Shown: positions 43,282-50,902 of the stretch, piece by piece
Layout of the letters: each line of letters opens with the position of its first letter
Position numbering within the stretch: position 1 is the stretch's first letter
Assembly (NCBI GenBank): GCA_934254835.1
Contig: CAKQMI010000003.1
Location: forward strand, 1 to 64,000
DNA: 64,000 nt
DNA from: an uncultured Clostridia bacterium
GTDB taxonomy: Bacteria > Bacillota > Clostridia > Christensenellales > CAG-917
Reading direction: 5' to 3'
Notes under the pieces: generated by a model
Seen by the model: the letters and a program-made list of their open reading frames with translations, nothing else
What the model was told of the DNA's origin: nothing
Database searches by the model: none
Program-made: the position numbers and the translations under genes

Positions 43282-45789
43282 TTATGCGGATTTTTTGGCT
43301 TTTCTTTCTGCCCTTACCGCTTTGCGCTCTGCCTTTTTCGCTTCGCGTTTTTTGTCGAATTCCGCACGTTTAAGGTCGATTTTATCCTCGATTTCGCCGA
43401 CGGTCGCCTGGAATCGAACGTTATACTTTTTGTCAAGCGCCCACATACACGCAAACACTACGACAAGTATCGACCACACGACGGCAAGGACTTTCCACAT
43501 TGCGGGCGTTATACCGCGGTACAAGCCGAAGAACGCCTGTATATCTATGAACGACAACTGTACGAAATAGCACAGCACCAACAGTCCGATTACGCCCAAG
43601 AACAGCACAACGTGCAACAAGTTGAACGGCCAGCACGACTTGAATACGAACAAGTATCCCGCAAACACCGTCGCAAGGAAATAAAGCGCGTGTTGCTCGT
43701 CGTTGGTAAGTCCCGTCAGTATCGTCTGCGTCGCCACGACAATGGATATAATACCCACCATAACCGTTACCACGCCCGGCACGGTATTCATAATTACCTT
43801 TGGCAAAAACCTGCCTTCCACGCGATTTTTGTTGGGTTCCAACGCGAGTATCGACGACGGAATACCTATGGTCACACCGCCAAGTAGCGTCAAATGTTTC
43901 GGCTCGAACGGAAGTATCGACGGCACGATAAGGAACAACAACGCGATAATCAGGTTGTAGCCCGTCTTGACAAGGAACAGCGACGCCGACCTTTCGAGGT
44001 TGTTTATGGAGCGTCTGCCCTCGGCAACGACTTGTGGCATCGATGCAAAGTTGCTGTCGAGAAGCACCAAACTGCTGACGTTTTTCGCCGCGTCCGAACC
44101 CGACGCCATCGCAACCGAACAATCGGCTTCTTTGAGCGCAAGCACGTCGTTGACGCCGTCGCCCGTCATCGCAACGGTGTGTCCGTTTTTCTTCAATGCC
44201 TTGACAAGCAACAGTTTTTGGTCGGGCAAAACACGCCCGAATATAGTATATTTTTCCGCCGCCTCGATGACTTCCTCATCGGTTTTCAGCGTTGACATAT
44301 CGATGATATTGTCGCAGTCTGTCAGTCCCGCGCGTTTTGCGACGGCGCGCACGGTCACGGGGTTATCGCCCGAAATAATCTTGACGGTGACGCCCTGTTC
44401 TCTGAAAAACCTGAGCGTATCGGGGGCTTCTTTCCTGATTTTGTCGGCGATGAAAATAAACCCCATTGTCTTTAACCCCGCGGGCAAGATGTGTCCTTCC
44501 ATGGCGTTTTCGGACGACGCAAGCACAAGCACCCTGAGCCCTTCTTCGGCTTTTTCGCGGGTGAGCGCGGAGATTTCATCTGCGGTGTCGGGGAACACGA
44601 ATTCGGGCGCGCCCAAGACGTAACTTATGCCGTTAATGACCGCCCCGCTCCATTTTCTGTCCGACGAGAACGGGACAACGTAGGACGCTTCGCCCGTTAC
44701 CTCGTACGACGCAACGTAGTTTTTAACCGCAGACGCCGTTGCGTTTTCGTCGTTGACCGCGCTTGTCAGGTTTTTGAGATGACGGCAAAATTCCGCCTCG
44801 GACATATCGACGGGGTTCACGCCGTGAATTTCCATACTACCTTCTGTAATGGTGCCCGTTTTGTCCAAACACAAGACGTCCACCCTTGCAAGCGTTTCGA
44901 TGCAGTACATATCCTGCGCGAGGGTGTGACGGCTGGCAAGCCTTATTACGCTCAAACAAAACACCACCGACGTCAACGCAACAAGCCCGTTCGGAATCAT
45001 TCCTACAAGCGTGCCGATAGTTGTGAGAACGGTGCTGTTTGCGTCGTTGCCCTGTATAAAAAACTTGACGCAAAACAGCGCGATACCCAGCGGTACAATG
45101 ACCGCCGACATGGTTTTTATGATTTTATTGAGTGAATTTTTGATGACGGAAACGGGTTTTTTGAAATACTTTGCGCCGGCGGAAATCTTCATTGCGAAGT
45201 TGTCCATGCCGATATGCACGACTTTTGCCTTGGCGCGTCCCGACACGACGTAACTGCCCGACATAAGTTCGTCCCCGACATTTTTAAGGATTGCGTCGGG
45301 TTCGCCGGTGATAAGACTTTCGTTGACTTCAATCGAGCCTTCGACAACCACCGAGTCGGCACAAATTTGGTGTCCCGCCTGCAAAATGGTCAAATCGTCC
45401 AAAACGACGTCTTTTACGGCAACTTCCTTTTCTTCGTCGTCGCGAATGACGCGGACTTTCGGCGCGGAAATCAATGACAACTTATCCATCGTGTACTTTG
45501 CGCGGAGTTCCTGCACGATACCGATGAGCGCGTTGCCGATGCACAAAAATACGAAACCGTAATTTCCGATTCCATCTTGGTCAAATCCCGAAAAACCGGC
45601 GACGATAATCGCCATCACTAAAAAAACAAAGTTGAAAAACGTGAAAATATTATCGACGAGAATTCTGAAAACGCTTTTCGTCTTAATTGTTTGCACGCCG
45701 TTGACAAGTTTATTCTTGACGCGTTCCTCGACCTCTGTTACAGTGAGCCCGATATTAAGATAATTGTCAGATGTAAATTCCTCTTTCAT
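43282..45789 (-). CDS. Cation-transporting P-type ATPase (CtpE-like branch)
   Basis: An 835-residue P-type ATPase. The phosphorylation site CLDKTGT is near residue 309, the hinge motif MTGDGVNDVLALKEADCSVAM near 550, and about eight to ten membrane helices surround these. Two core motifs deviate from the Ca2+/Na+ pump consensus: the actuator loop reads LITGEPDAI in place of TGES, and the M4 ion-site motif is GMIPNGL where PEGL is expected. This resembles the mycobacterial CtpE type, reported as calcium uptake ATPases, but ion choice is not certain here. A highly basic C-terminal tail of about 40 residues follows. A promoter with TTGACA-17-TAATAA precedes it; the start at 45789 is preferred but an ATG at 45798 is close. 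Confidence 0.9.
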   Translation of the reverse strand: MKEEFTSDNYLNIGLTVTEVEERVKNKLVNGVQTIKTKSVFRILVDNIFTFFNFVFLVMAIIVAGFSGFDQDGIGNYGFVFLCIGNALIGIVQELRAKYTMDKLSLISAPKVRVIRDDEEKEVAVKDVVLDDLTILQAGHQICADSVVVEGSIEVNESLITGEPDAILKNVGDELMSGSYVVSGRAKAKVVHIGMDNFAMKISAGAKYFKKPVSVIKNSLNKIIKTMSAVIVPLGIALFCVKFFIQGNDANSTVLTTIGTLVGMIPNGLVALTSVVFCLSVIRLASRHTLAQDMYCIETLARVDVLCLDKTGTITEGSMEIHGVNPVDMSEAEFCRHLKNLTSAVNDENATASAVKNYVASYEVTGEASYVVPFSSDRKWSGAVINGISYVLGAPEFVFPDTADEISALTREKAEEGLRVLVLASSENAMEGHILPAGLKTMGFIFIADKIRKEAPDTLRFFREQGVTVKIISGDNPVTVRAVAKRAGLTDCDNIIDMSTLKTDEEVIEAAEKYTIFGRVLPDQKLLLVKALKKNGHTVAMTGDGVNDVLALKEADCSVAMASGSDAAKNVSSLVLLDSNFASMPQVVAEGRRSINNLERSASLFLVKTGYNLIIALLFLIVPSILPFEPKHLTLLGGVTIGIPSSILALEPNKNRVEGRFLPKVIMNTVPGVVTVMVGIISIVVATQTILTGLTNDEQHALYFLATVFAGYLFVFKSCWPFNLLHVVLFLGVIGLLVLCYFVQLSFIDIQAFFGLYRGITPAMWKVLAVVWSILVVVFACMWALDKKYNVRFQATVGEIEDKIDLKRAEFDKKREAKKAERKAVRAERKAKKSA

Positions 45790-45819
45790 ACATTCCACGT
45801 AATAAGTAAAGTAATATTA

Positions 45820-45848
45820 TTATTACATTAAATATACGCAATTGTCAA
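45820..45848 (-). promoter_or_regulatory. Promoter of the P-type ATPase gene
   Basis: TTGACA (45843-45848), 17 bases, TAATAA (45820-45825) on the minus strand. Confidence 0.7.
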
Positions 45849-45919
45849 GAAATGACAAAAATATGAACGATTATTCAATATGTTTTTACAATCGTAATGT
45901 TTTTAAATGGCTTTTTACA

Positions 45920-45948
45920 AAAAATAAGAGCGTCGGTTGCCCGACGCC
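45920..45948 (-). terminator. Terminator of the M28 peptidase gene
   Basis: A GCGTCGG/CCGACGC stem with GCAA loop, then TCTTATTTTTT on the minus strand. Confidence 0.85.
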
Positions 45949-45965
45949 CTTGCGTTTTTATTCGA

Positions 45966-47216
45966 TTATTTGTTCGAGATTTTCTTATCAAAGTTTTCAA
46001 GAGCGCGTACAGAAATTGCAAAGCAATCTGCAAGACAATCTTTGTTGAGGTTGTCGTAGCTGTCTTTAACCGTGTGATAATAGTCTTCCAAAACGTGGTT
46101 CAAAGCGGTGATACCGGTTGCCTTGAAGCCTGCCTGTGCAAACGCTGCGCTGTCGGTTGCTCCGCCGAACGGAGGAACAAGCGTCTTGTTGCAAGGAATG
46201 CCCAGTTCTTTTGCGGCTTCCATAAAGCTGTCGGAAACGTCCTTGTCGGCTTTGACCATAGCGTTGAGGTCGCGATAGTTGACGCCCAAGAATTTGGGAT
46301 CGTGAATGGTGTCGAAGGAATAAATCCAAGTGGGAACGTCGTCAAACTCGCCTTTGTGCTGTTCGCACCATGCTTTCGCACCGCGGAGACCTGCTTCTTC
46401 GGAACCCGAAAGGATAACGCCGACTTCGGTGTGCTCGAGTTCGATACCTTCGTCTTTCATAGCCTTCAAGACAGCGATACCCATAAGGCAAGCGGTGAGG
46501 TTGTCGTTGGCGCCGTCAACCGTCGTCTTGGGATCCCACATGCGGTACATACCGAAATAGAAGGGAACGAACGCAAGGTTTGCAACGCCCAGCCAGAACA
46601 ATACGCCGGCTTCGGGTTTCAAAATCATAGGTCTGCATTTGGTGAGAATCGCCGATGCAAGACTGCAACCCATAAGGAACAATGCGCCGAGAACAACAAC
46701 AACGATGTTGCCTTCGTAAACTTTTCCGCCGAACCTGTTGTTGACGGGCCAGTTCCACGCTGCGTCGGGGTGACCGTTGAAGAACACACGACCTTTTACT
46801 TCGCCCGTGCATTTCTTAATCGCGGTAACGTTGGTGCCTGTCTTTTCGGGGAACAGGAAGTCGAAAGTCTTTTTGTAAAGACCAAATTGCGTAATCATAG
46901 CATAAAAACCGAAAACGATAAGCGCAAAGCCCAAAATCGGCAGGAAGAAATACGCGACAAGTCCTGCAAGCACGCAAGTGATCGTGATGTAAATCCAGCC
47001 GTAGAAACTACCGGGGTTTTCTTTGAAAGACTCAACGTCGGAGCGCTCGCATCCGCAGTCGTTTTTGAGAACGTCCGCCATATACTCGCACGCGATTCTT
47101 TCGCCTTCTTCACCGGGAGTACGCTTGGGCATATCCTTACAAATATGGGTAATTTCGTCAACCATATATTGTGCGGACTTTGCCTTGTTTTCAATCAATT
47201 TTGAAAAGTCTGCCAT
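45966..47216 (-). CDS. M28 family metallopeptidase with membrane segments inserted
   Basis: A 416-residue zinc aminopeptidase-like protein. Metal and catalytic residues are spread over the chain: VFFNGHPDAAWNW (His near residue 148), DGANDNLT near 233, LSGSEEAGLRGAKAW (catalytic Glu pair) near 263, IYSFDTIHDP near 285 and the last histidine in DYYHTVKDSYDN near 382. Two pairs of hydrophobic helices interrupt this pattern (about residues 72-115 and 165-215), so the enzyme is membrane-bound with its active site formed around the insert. An AGAGGAG site and promoter lie upstream. Substrate unknown; peptides near the membrane are the natural guess. Confidence 0.85.
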   Translation of the reverse strand: MADFSKLIENKAKSAQYMVDEITHICKDMPKRTPGEEGERIACEYMADVLKNDCGCERSDVESFKENPGSFYGWIYITITCVLAGLVAYFFLPILGFALIVFGFYAMITQFGLYKKTFDFLFPEKTGTNVTAIKKCTGEVKGRVFFNGHPDAAWNWPVNNRFGGKVYEGNIVVVVLGALFLMGCSLASAILTKCRPMILKPEAGVLFWLGVANLAFVPFYFGMYRMWDPKTTVDGANDNLTACLMGIAVLKAMKDEGIELEHTEVGVILSGSEEAGLRGAKAWCEQHKGEFDDVPTWIYSFDTIHDPKFLGVNYRDLNAMVKADKDVSDSFMEAAKELGIPCNKTLVPPFGGATDSAAFAQAGFKATGITALNHVLEDYYHTVKDSYDNLNKDCLADCFAISVRALENFDKKISNK

Positions 47217-47255
47217 AATTTTCTCCTCTTTGTTTTTTATTTTATTGATATGTTT

Positions 47256-47285
47256 ATAATATCATAAAAACGACGCTATTTTCAA
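47256..47285 (-). promoter_or_regulatory. Promoter of the M28 peptidase gene
   Basis: TTGAAA (47280-47285), 18 bases, TATTAT (47256-47261) on the minus strand. Confidence 0.6.
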
Positions 47286-47336
47286 ATAAACGACGTCTTT
47301 ATTTTTTTTCCTATACAAACGACCAAAAATATACAA

Positions 47337-47366
47337 GAAAACGGTGATGAAACCCGCCGTTTTTTC
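47337..47366 (-). terminator. Terminator of the AraC-type gene
   Basis: A short ACGGCGG/TCACCGT-type stem followed by TTTTC on the minus strand, just after the stop codon. Weaker than the others. Confidence 0.5.
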
Positions 47367-48155
47367 TCAAACGTCAACGATAAGTCCCTCTTTTATGAAC
47401 TCGCGCGCGTCGGAGGGAGATTTGCCCTTGTATTTTTGGAAATTGCGATTGAAGCTTCTGATGCTGTCGTAGCCTGCCTTTTCGGCAATTTCTGCAATCG
47501 AAAGCGTGGTCGTGTGCAACAAGTCGTCGGCGAAATTTATGCGATAAGAATTGACGACGTCCGAAAAGTTTGCGCCGAAATATTCGTTGAAAATCGCCGA
47601 CAGATAATTGTAAGAATATCCCATCTTGTCCGCCAAATCTTTGAGGCTGATTTCTTTGGTGAAATTGTCCAAAATATATCTGACGATTGCGGTGAGCCCT
47701 TCGTCCTTCTTTTTGTCAAGCGGGATAAACGCAGTGCGCGCCTCGAACTCGGCAAGAATATGATACAAAAACGCTTTCAGCGCGAACGTGTTGGTGACGG
47801 TGAAAAGTTTTCTGGTCAATGCCTCGGCAACCGACATGGTGAAAACAGGATACGTCGCGACGTAGCCCAGATGTTTTTCGTAAAAATCAAGCACCCAGTC
47901 CTTGGAAAATCTGCAAATGAAAACGTTGCTGTAATCAGGCGACTCATAAGCGTGGACGCACTCGGGCGGAATGACCATACATTTCCCCGCGCGAAGACGA
48001 TAAATCCTGTCCAGCACCGTGACGTTGGCAACGCCGTCGTTGCAATACAAAAACTCATAAGTGTCGTTGAGGTGCATCGGCAGACTGATATTCTTTTCGA
48101 CGTCGAATGCAATGAATTTGTCGCCGGAAGTTGTGTGTTTTACGAAATCCAACAT
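47367..48155 (-). CDS. AraC family transcriptional regulator
   Basis: A 262-residue regulator with an N-terminal cupin-like sensing domain (residues 1-150, YRLRAGKCMVIPPECVHAYESPDYSNVFICRF) and two C-terminal helix-turn-helix motifs (KEISLKDLADKMGYSYNYLSAIFNEYFG; LSIAEIAEKAGYDSIRSFNRNFQKYKGKSPSDAR). The cupin branch usually senses sugars or related metabolites. An AAAGGTGGG site and a TTGATT-17-TAGAAT promoter precede the start. No sugar gene is adjacent, so the target is open; the divergent or neighbouring M28 gene is only 150 bases downstream on the same strand. Confidence 0.92.
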   Translation of the reverse strand: MLDFVKHTTSGDKFIAFDVEKNISLPMHLNDTYEFLYCNDGVANVTVLDRIYRLRAGKCMVIPPECVHAYESPDYSNVFICRFSKDWVLDFYEKHLGYVATYPVFTMSVAEALTRKLFTVTNTFALKAFLYHILAEFEARTAFIPLDKKKDEGLTAIVRYILDNFTKEISLKDLADKMGYSYNYLSAIFNEYFGANFSDVVNSYRINFADDLLHTTTLSIAEIAEKAGYDSIRSFNRNFQKYKGKSPSDAREFIKEGLIVDV

Positions 48156-48180
48156 ATCCCACCTTTCCTAAATCAACTTT

Positions 48181-48209
48181 ATTCTACCACCAAATCTCGG
48201 ATAAATCAA
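48181..48209 (-). promoter_or_regulatory. Promoter of the AraC-type gene
   Basis: TTGATT (48204-48209), 17 bases, TAGAAT (48181-48186) on the minus strand; its -35 touches the upstream terminator. Confidence 0.65.
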
Positions 48210-48237
48210 GCCCTCCTAAACACAAGGAGGGCTTGAA
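48207..48237 (-). terminator. Terminator of the DUF1538-PII operon
   Basis: A 10-bp CAAGCCCTCC/GGAGGGCTTG stem with a 9-base loop follows the PII stop codon directly. The T tract after it is short (ATTTAT). Confidence 0.7.
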
Positions 48238-48238
48238 A

Positions 48239-48943
48239 TCATTTTGTTTCTTCGGTTTTTTCAACATTTTCGTCGGCAACGTCGTTTTCTTCATCGCGAC
48301 GGAACCCTTCGACTTCGGACACGGGAAGCGAAAATACGATTGCGTTCGCTTCGGTGCCTGCGCCCGCCGTCTCGACGATTGAACGCATAATATCCGTTTT
48401 CTTTTCTTTTTTGGCGACGATTATGATAATTTCCTTTTCGTGCGCGATTGACACGTTAAAGAATTTTTCGGTGTCCGTACCGCCGGTGCCTTTTGCGTGG
48501 ATTACGGTTCCGCCACCCGCGCCCGCCGCCCGCGCCGCGTCCATAACGACGTCGGTGTGACCTTCGTTTGCGACAGCCACGATAAGTTCGTATTCAAAAT
48601 TTATATCAGGTGCTTTCATTTCAATGTTACCTCCGTTCAAAAATCTGAGAGTACTGCCTCCGCCGACGCTTTTTACCGGGACGGATATCACGACACCGTT
48701 GCCGGGAGCGTCGATATAAAGACGTCTCTTTTCTTTGTCGATAAGCGCTTTGGTCTTTTTCTCGTCCGCCACCGCAAACACGATACGCTTTTCGGTGGAT
48801 TCGATACCCCAGAGGTCGCGCACCTTCTGCGACGCCGTGCCGTGCCCGATAAGGGACAAAATCACGGGGATCTCCAGCCTTTGACAAATATTGTTTAATA
48901 TTGACAATCCGTTGGGATTGATTACTGAAATCACGAAATACAT
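48239..48943 (-). CDS. Tandem PII-like protein
   Basis: A 234-residue protein made of two PII-like ferredoxin-fold domains (about residues 1-95 and 104-205) and an acidic tail. The second copy keeps a PII-like T-loop and B-loop region (GHTDVVMDAARAAGAGGGTVIHAKGTG), while the first is more divergent. PII proteins bind ADP/ATP or other small molecules and gate membrane transporters. It starts one base after the DUF1538 gene ends, with GGGGGAAC as ribosome site, so it is the cognate regulator of that membrane protein. A longer frame from 49033 lies inside the DUF1538 gene and is rejected. Confidence 0.85.
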   Translation of the reverse strand: MYFVISVINPNGLSILNNICQRLEIPVILSLIGHGTASQKVRDLWGIESTEKRIVFAVADEKKTKALIDKEKRRLYIDAPGNGVVISVPVKSVGGGSTLRFLNGGNIEMKAPDINFEYELIVAVANEGHTDVVMDAARAAGAGGGTVIHAKGTGGTDTEKFFNVSIAHEKEIIIIVAKKEKKTDIMRSIVETAGAGTEANAIVFSLPVSEVEGFRRDEENDVADENVEKTEETK

Positions 48944-48944
48944 A

Positions 48945-50513
48945 TCAGTTCCCCCACAGTTCGATAATATCGTTGTCGCCGTAGACGACCTCGGGTTTGC
49001 TTTCCGCGCGTTGTTTCTTCTTCTTATAGACAAGACCGGTTATCTGAATGGAGATAAGAGGCATCATCGCAACGATGGCGACCGCGCCGAATGCGTCGCT
49101 TAATACGTTGCCCCCGCGCGCCTCGCATACGCCGATGAAGAATTGAAGCATAAACGTCGCCGTCATAGGTCCCGACGCAACACCGCCCGAGTCGAACGCG
49201 ATTGCCGTGAATATGTCGGGCACGAAAAACATAAGTATCAGCGCGATGAGATAACCGGGCACGATAATCCAAAGTATCGATATGCCCGTAAGCACGCGAA
49301 CCATCGACAACCCCATCGCAAGCGCGATTGCAACCGACAAGCTGATTTTGATGGCTCGTCCCGGGATTGCGCCCGAACTGACGTCCTCGATTTGTTTCTC
49401 GAGAACGAACACCGCAGGCTCCGCCGAGATGATAAACCAACCCATAAGCATTGCCACGGGTATGAGAATATATTGCGTCCAACCGCTGTACAATTGTTGT
49501 CCGAGGAATAAGCCGAGCGGTGAGAAACCGATGTTTACACCCGTCAAAAACAGCACTAAACCCACGTATGTGTAAAGAATACCGATGAGCGTCTTCAAAA
49601 AACTTTTCTTGCTCATCTTGAACGCGGCGACTTGGAAAATCAAAAACAGAATAAGTATCGGCGACAACGCAATCGCCATTTCCGCCATGTACGTCGGGAA
49701 TGCTTTTAAGTATTCCAACCCCATTTCGGTGGTCGTTTCGGGAATGAACGGCTTGGTAATTTCGGCAACGCCCTGCCCCTTATAAAAGAAGCCCAAAATC
49801 AATACGGCAAGTATCGGACCTATCGAGCACAACGCAACCAAGCCGAAACTGTCCGCCTCTGCCTTTTTATCGCTTCGGATATTCGCGACACCTATGCCCA
49901 GCGCAAGAATGAACGGCACCGTCATCGGCCCCGTCGTCACCCCGCCCGAGTCGAAGGCAATGGACAAAAAGTTTTTGTCCGCAAACCCCGCCAGCACGAA
50001 TATCGCAATGTAAAACACGAGGATAAGCCATTTGAGCCGTATGCCCAACAGCGTCCTCAGCATGCACACCGCCAGGAATAATCCGACGCCGACGCCGACA
50101 GTCACAAGCAATACTTTGCTGTTGATGTGAGGCACCGTCTCGGCAAGAACCTGCAAATCAGGCTCCGCAATAGTAATAGCAACGCCCAGTATGAAGCTGA
50201 CGAATAAGATAAGTGGCAGGTTTTTGGACTTTGTAAGAGTCGTGCCGATTCTGCTTCCGATGGGCGTCATCGACGTGTCCGCACCCAGCGTGAACAATCC
50301 CATACCCACGATAATCAACATCGCGCCGATAAGGAAGGACAGCAAAAGCCCCGTAGGAACGGGCTGTATCGACAAGCACATTATCGCAACGATGATGATA
50401 ATCGGCAACGTCGAAACAAAAGACTCCCTTATTTTTTCGGTGATGAGAGCGCGCCTTTTTTGGATGTCGCGCACGTCAATGTTTTTCAGTTTTTTGTTGT
50501 CTTTCTTTCTCAT
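48945..50513 (-). CDS. DUF1538 integral membrane protein, two-repeat
   Basis: A 522-residue membrane protein with two homologous DUF1538 halves. The signature FDSGGVTTGPMTVPFILALGIGVA near residue 190 recurs as FDSGGVASGPMTATFMLQFFIGV near 440. About 12 membrane helices are predicted, and the inverted or direct two-fold repeat is like that of secondary transporters. The family is often encoded with PII-like proteins and is probably a regulated transporter; its substrate is unknown. Start chosen at 50513: the consensus -10 box ends only nine bases upstream and no ribosome site exists, so the mRNA is likely leaderless. The ATG at 50531 overlaps the -10 itself. Confidence 0.88.
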   Translation of the reverse strand: MRKKDNKKLKNIDVRDIQKRRALITEKIRESFVSTLPIIIIVAIMCLSIQPVPTGLLLSFLIGAMLIIVGMGLFTLGADTSMTPIGSRIGTTLTKSKNLPLILFVSFILGVAITIAEPDLQVLAETVPHINSKVLLVTVGVGVGLFLAVCMLRTLLGIRLKWLILVFYIAIFVLAGFADKNFLSIAFDSGGVTTGPMTVPFILALGIGVANIRSDKKAEADSFGLVALCSIGPILAVLILGFFYKGQGVAEITKPFIPETTTEMGLEYLKAFPTYMAEMAIALSPILILFLIFQVAAFKMSKKSFLKTLIGILYTYVGLVLFLTGVNIGFSPLGLFLGQQLYSGWTQYILIPVAMLMGWFIISAEPAVFVLEKQIEDVSSGAIPGRAIKISLSVAIALAMGLSMVRVLTGISILWIIVPGYLIALILMFFVPDIFTAIAFDSGGVASGPMTATFMLQFFIGVCEARGGNVLSDAFGAVAIVAMMPLISIQITGLVYKKKKQRAESKPEVVYGDNDIIELWGN

Positions 50514-50522
50514 TGTAAATAT

Positions 50523-50551
50523 ATTATACATAAATATACAATATGTTGCAA
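50523..50551 (-). promoter_or_regulatory. Promoter of the DUF1538-PII operon (leaderless)
   Basis: TTGCAA (50546-50551), 17 bases, TATAAT (50523-50528) on the minus strand. Only nine bases separate the -10 from the ATG, giving a 5' leader of about 0-3 bases. Confidence 0.75.
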
Positions 50552-50822
50552 GCGATAATTACGGCGATACCGCACAAAATTGTACGAATGTAAAAATAAT
50601 ATGAATTGCCTTTTTACATTCCAAATTGTAAAAATAACCCGATTGATTATTCTTTATGACAGCCGTAAATAATGCAAGATTAGGTCACGCGACACTATTT
50701 TCGATGATTTTTGAAAAAGGCGAGCGCAGTTGTACTTTTTGTACCACAAGCGAGCATTTTTTGAAAAGCGCGGAAAGAGTGGCGTTTGGACAAGATTGCA
50801 TTGTTTTCGGTTGGCATATAAC
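50552..50822. repeat. Intergenic stretch with a repeat related to the 42.6-kb element
   Basis: No supported gene. About 50699-50790 matches, inverted, the arm of the mobile element at 42638-42712 at roughly 80 percent (shared TTTCGATGATTTTT and GCAGTTGTACTTTTTGTAC). The terminal inverted repeats of that element are not found here. A 74-residue frame over the repeat is discounted. Confidence 0.6.
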
Positions 50823-50858
50823 AAAAAAATGCGGTCGCTTTTCAGCAACCGCATTTTA
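50823..50858 (-). terminator. Terminator of the LCAT-like lipase gene
   Basis: An ATGCGGT/ACCGCAT stem followed by TTTTTTT on the minus strand. Confidence 0.8.
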
Positions 50859-50902
50859 TTTGTTATTTATTAAGGCTTAAAGAATGGATTTTCAATATCT
50901 TC

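Noticed and set aside
50514..50531. Upstream start (ATG at 50531) for the DUF1538 gene
   Set aside because: The ATG overlaps the -10 box of the promoter, so it would not be in the transcript.
50656..50880. 74-residue plus-strand frame
   Set aside because: It covers a dispersed repeat and a terminator hairpin and has no start signal.
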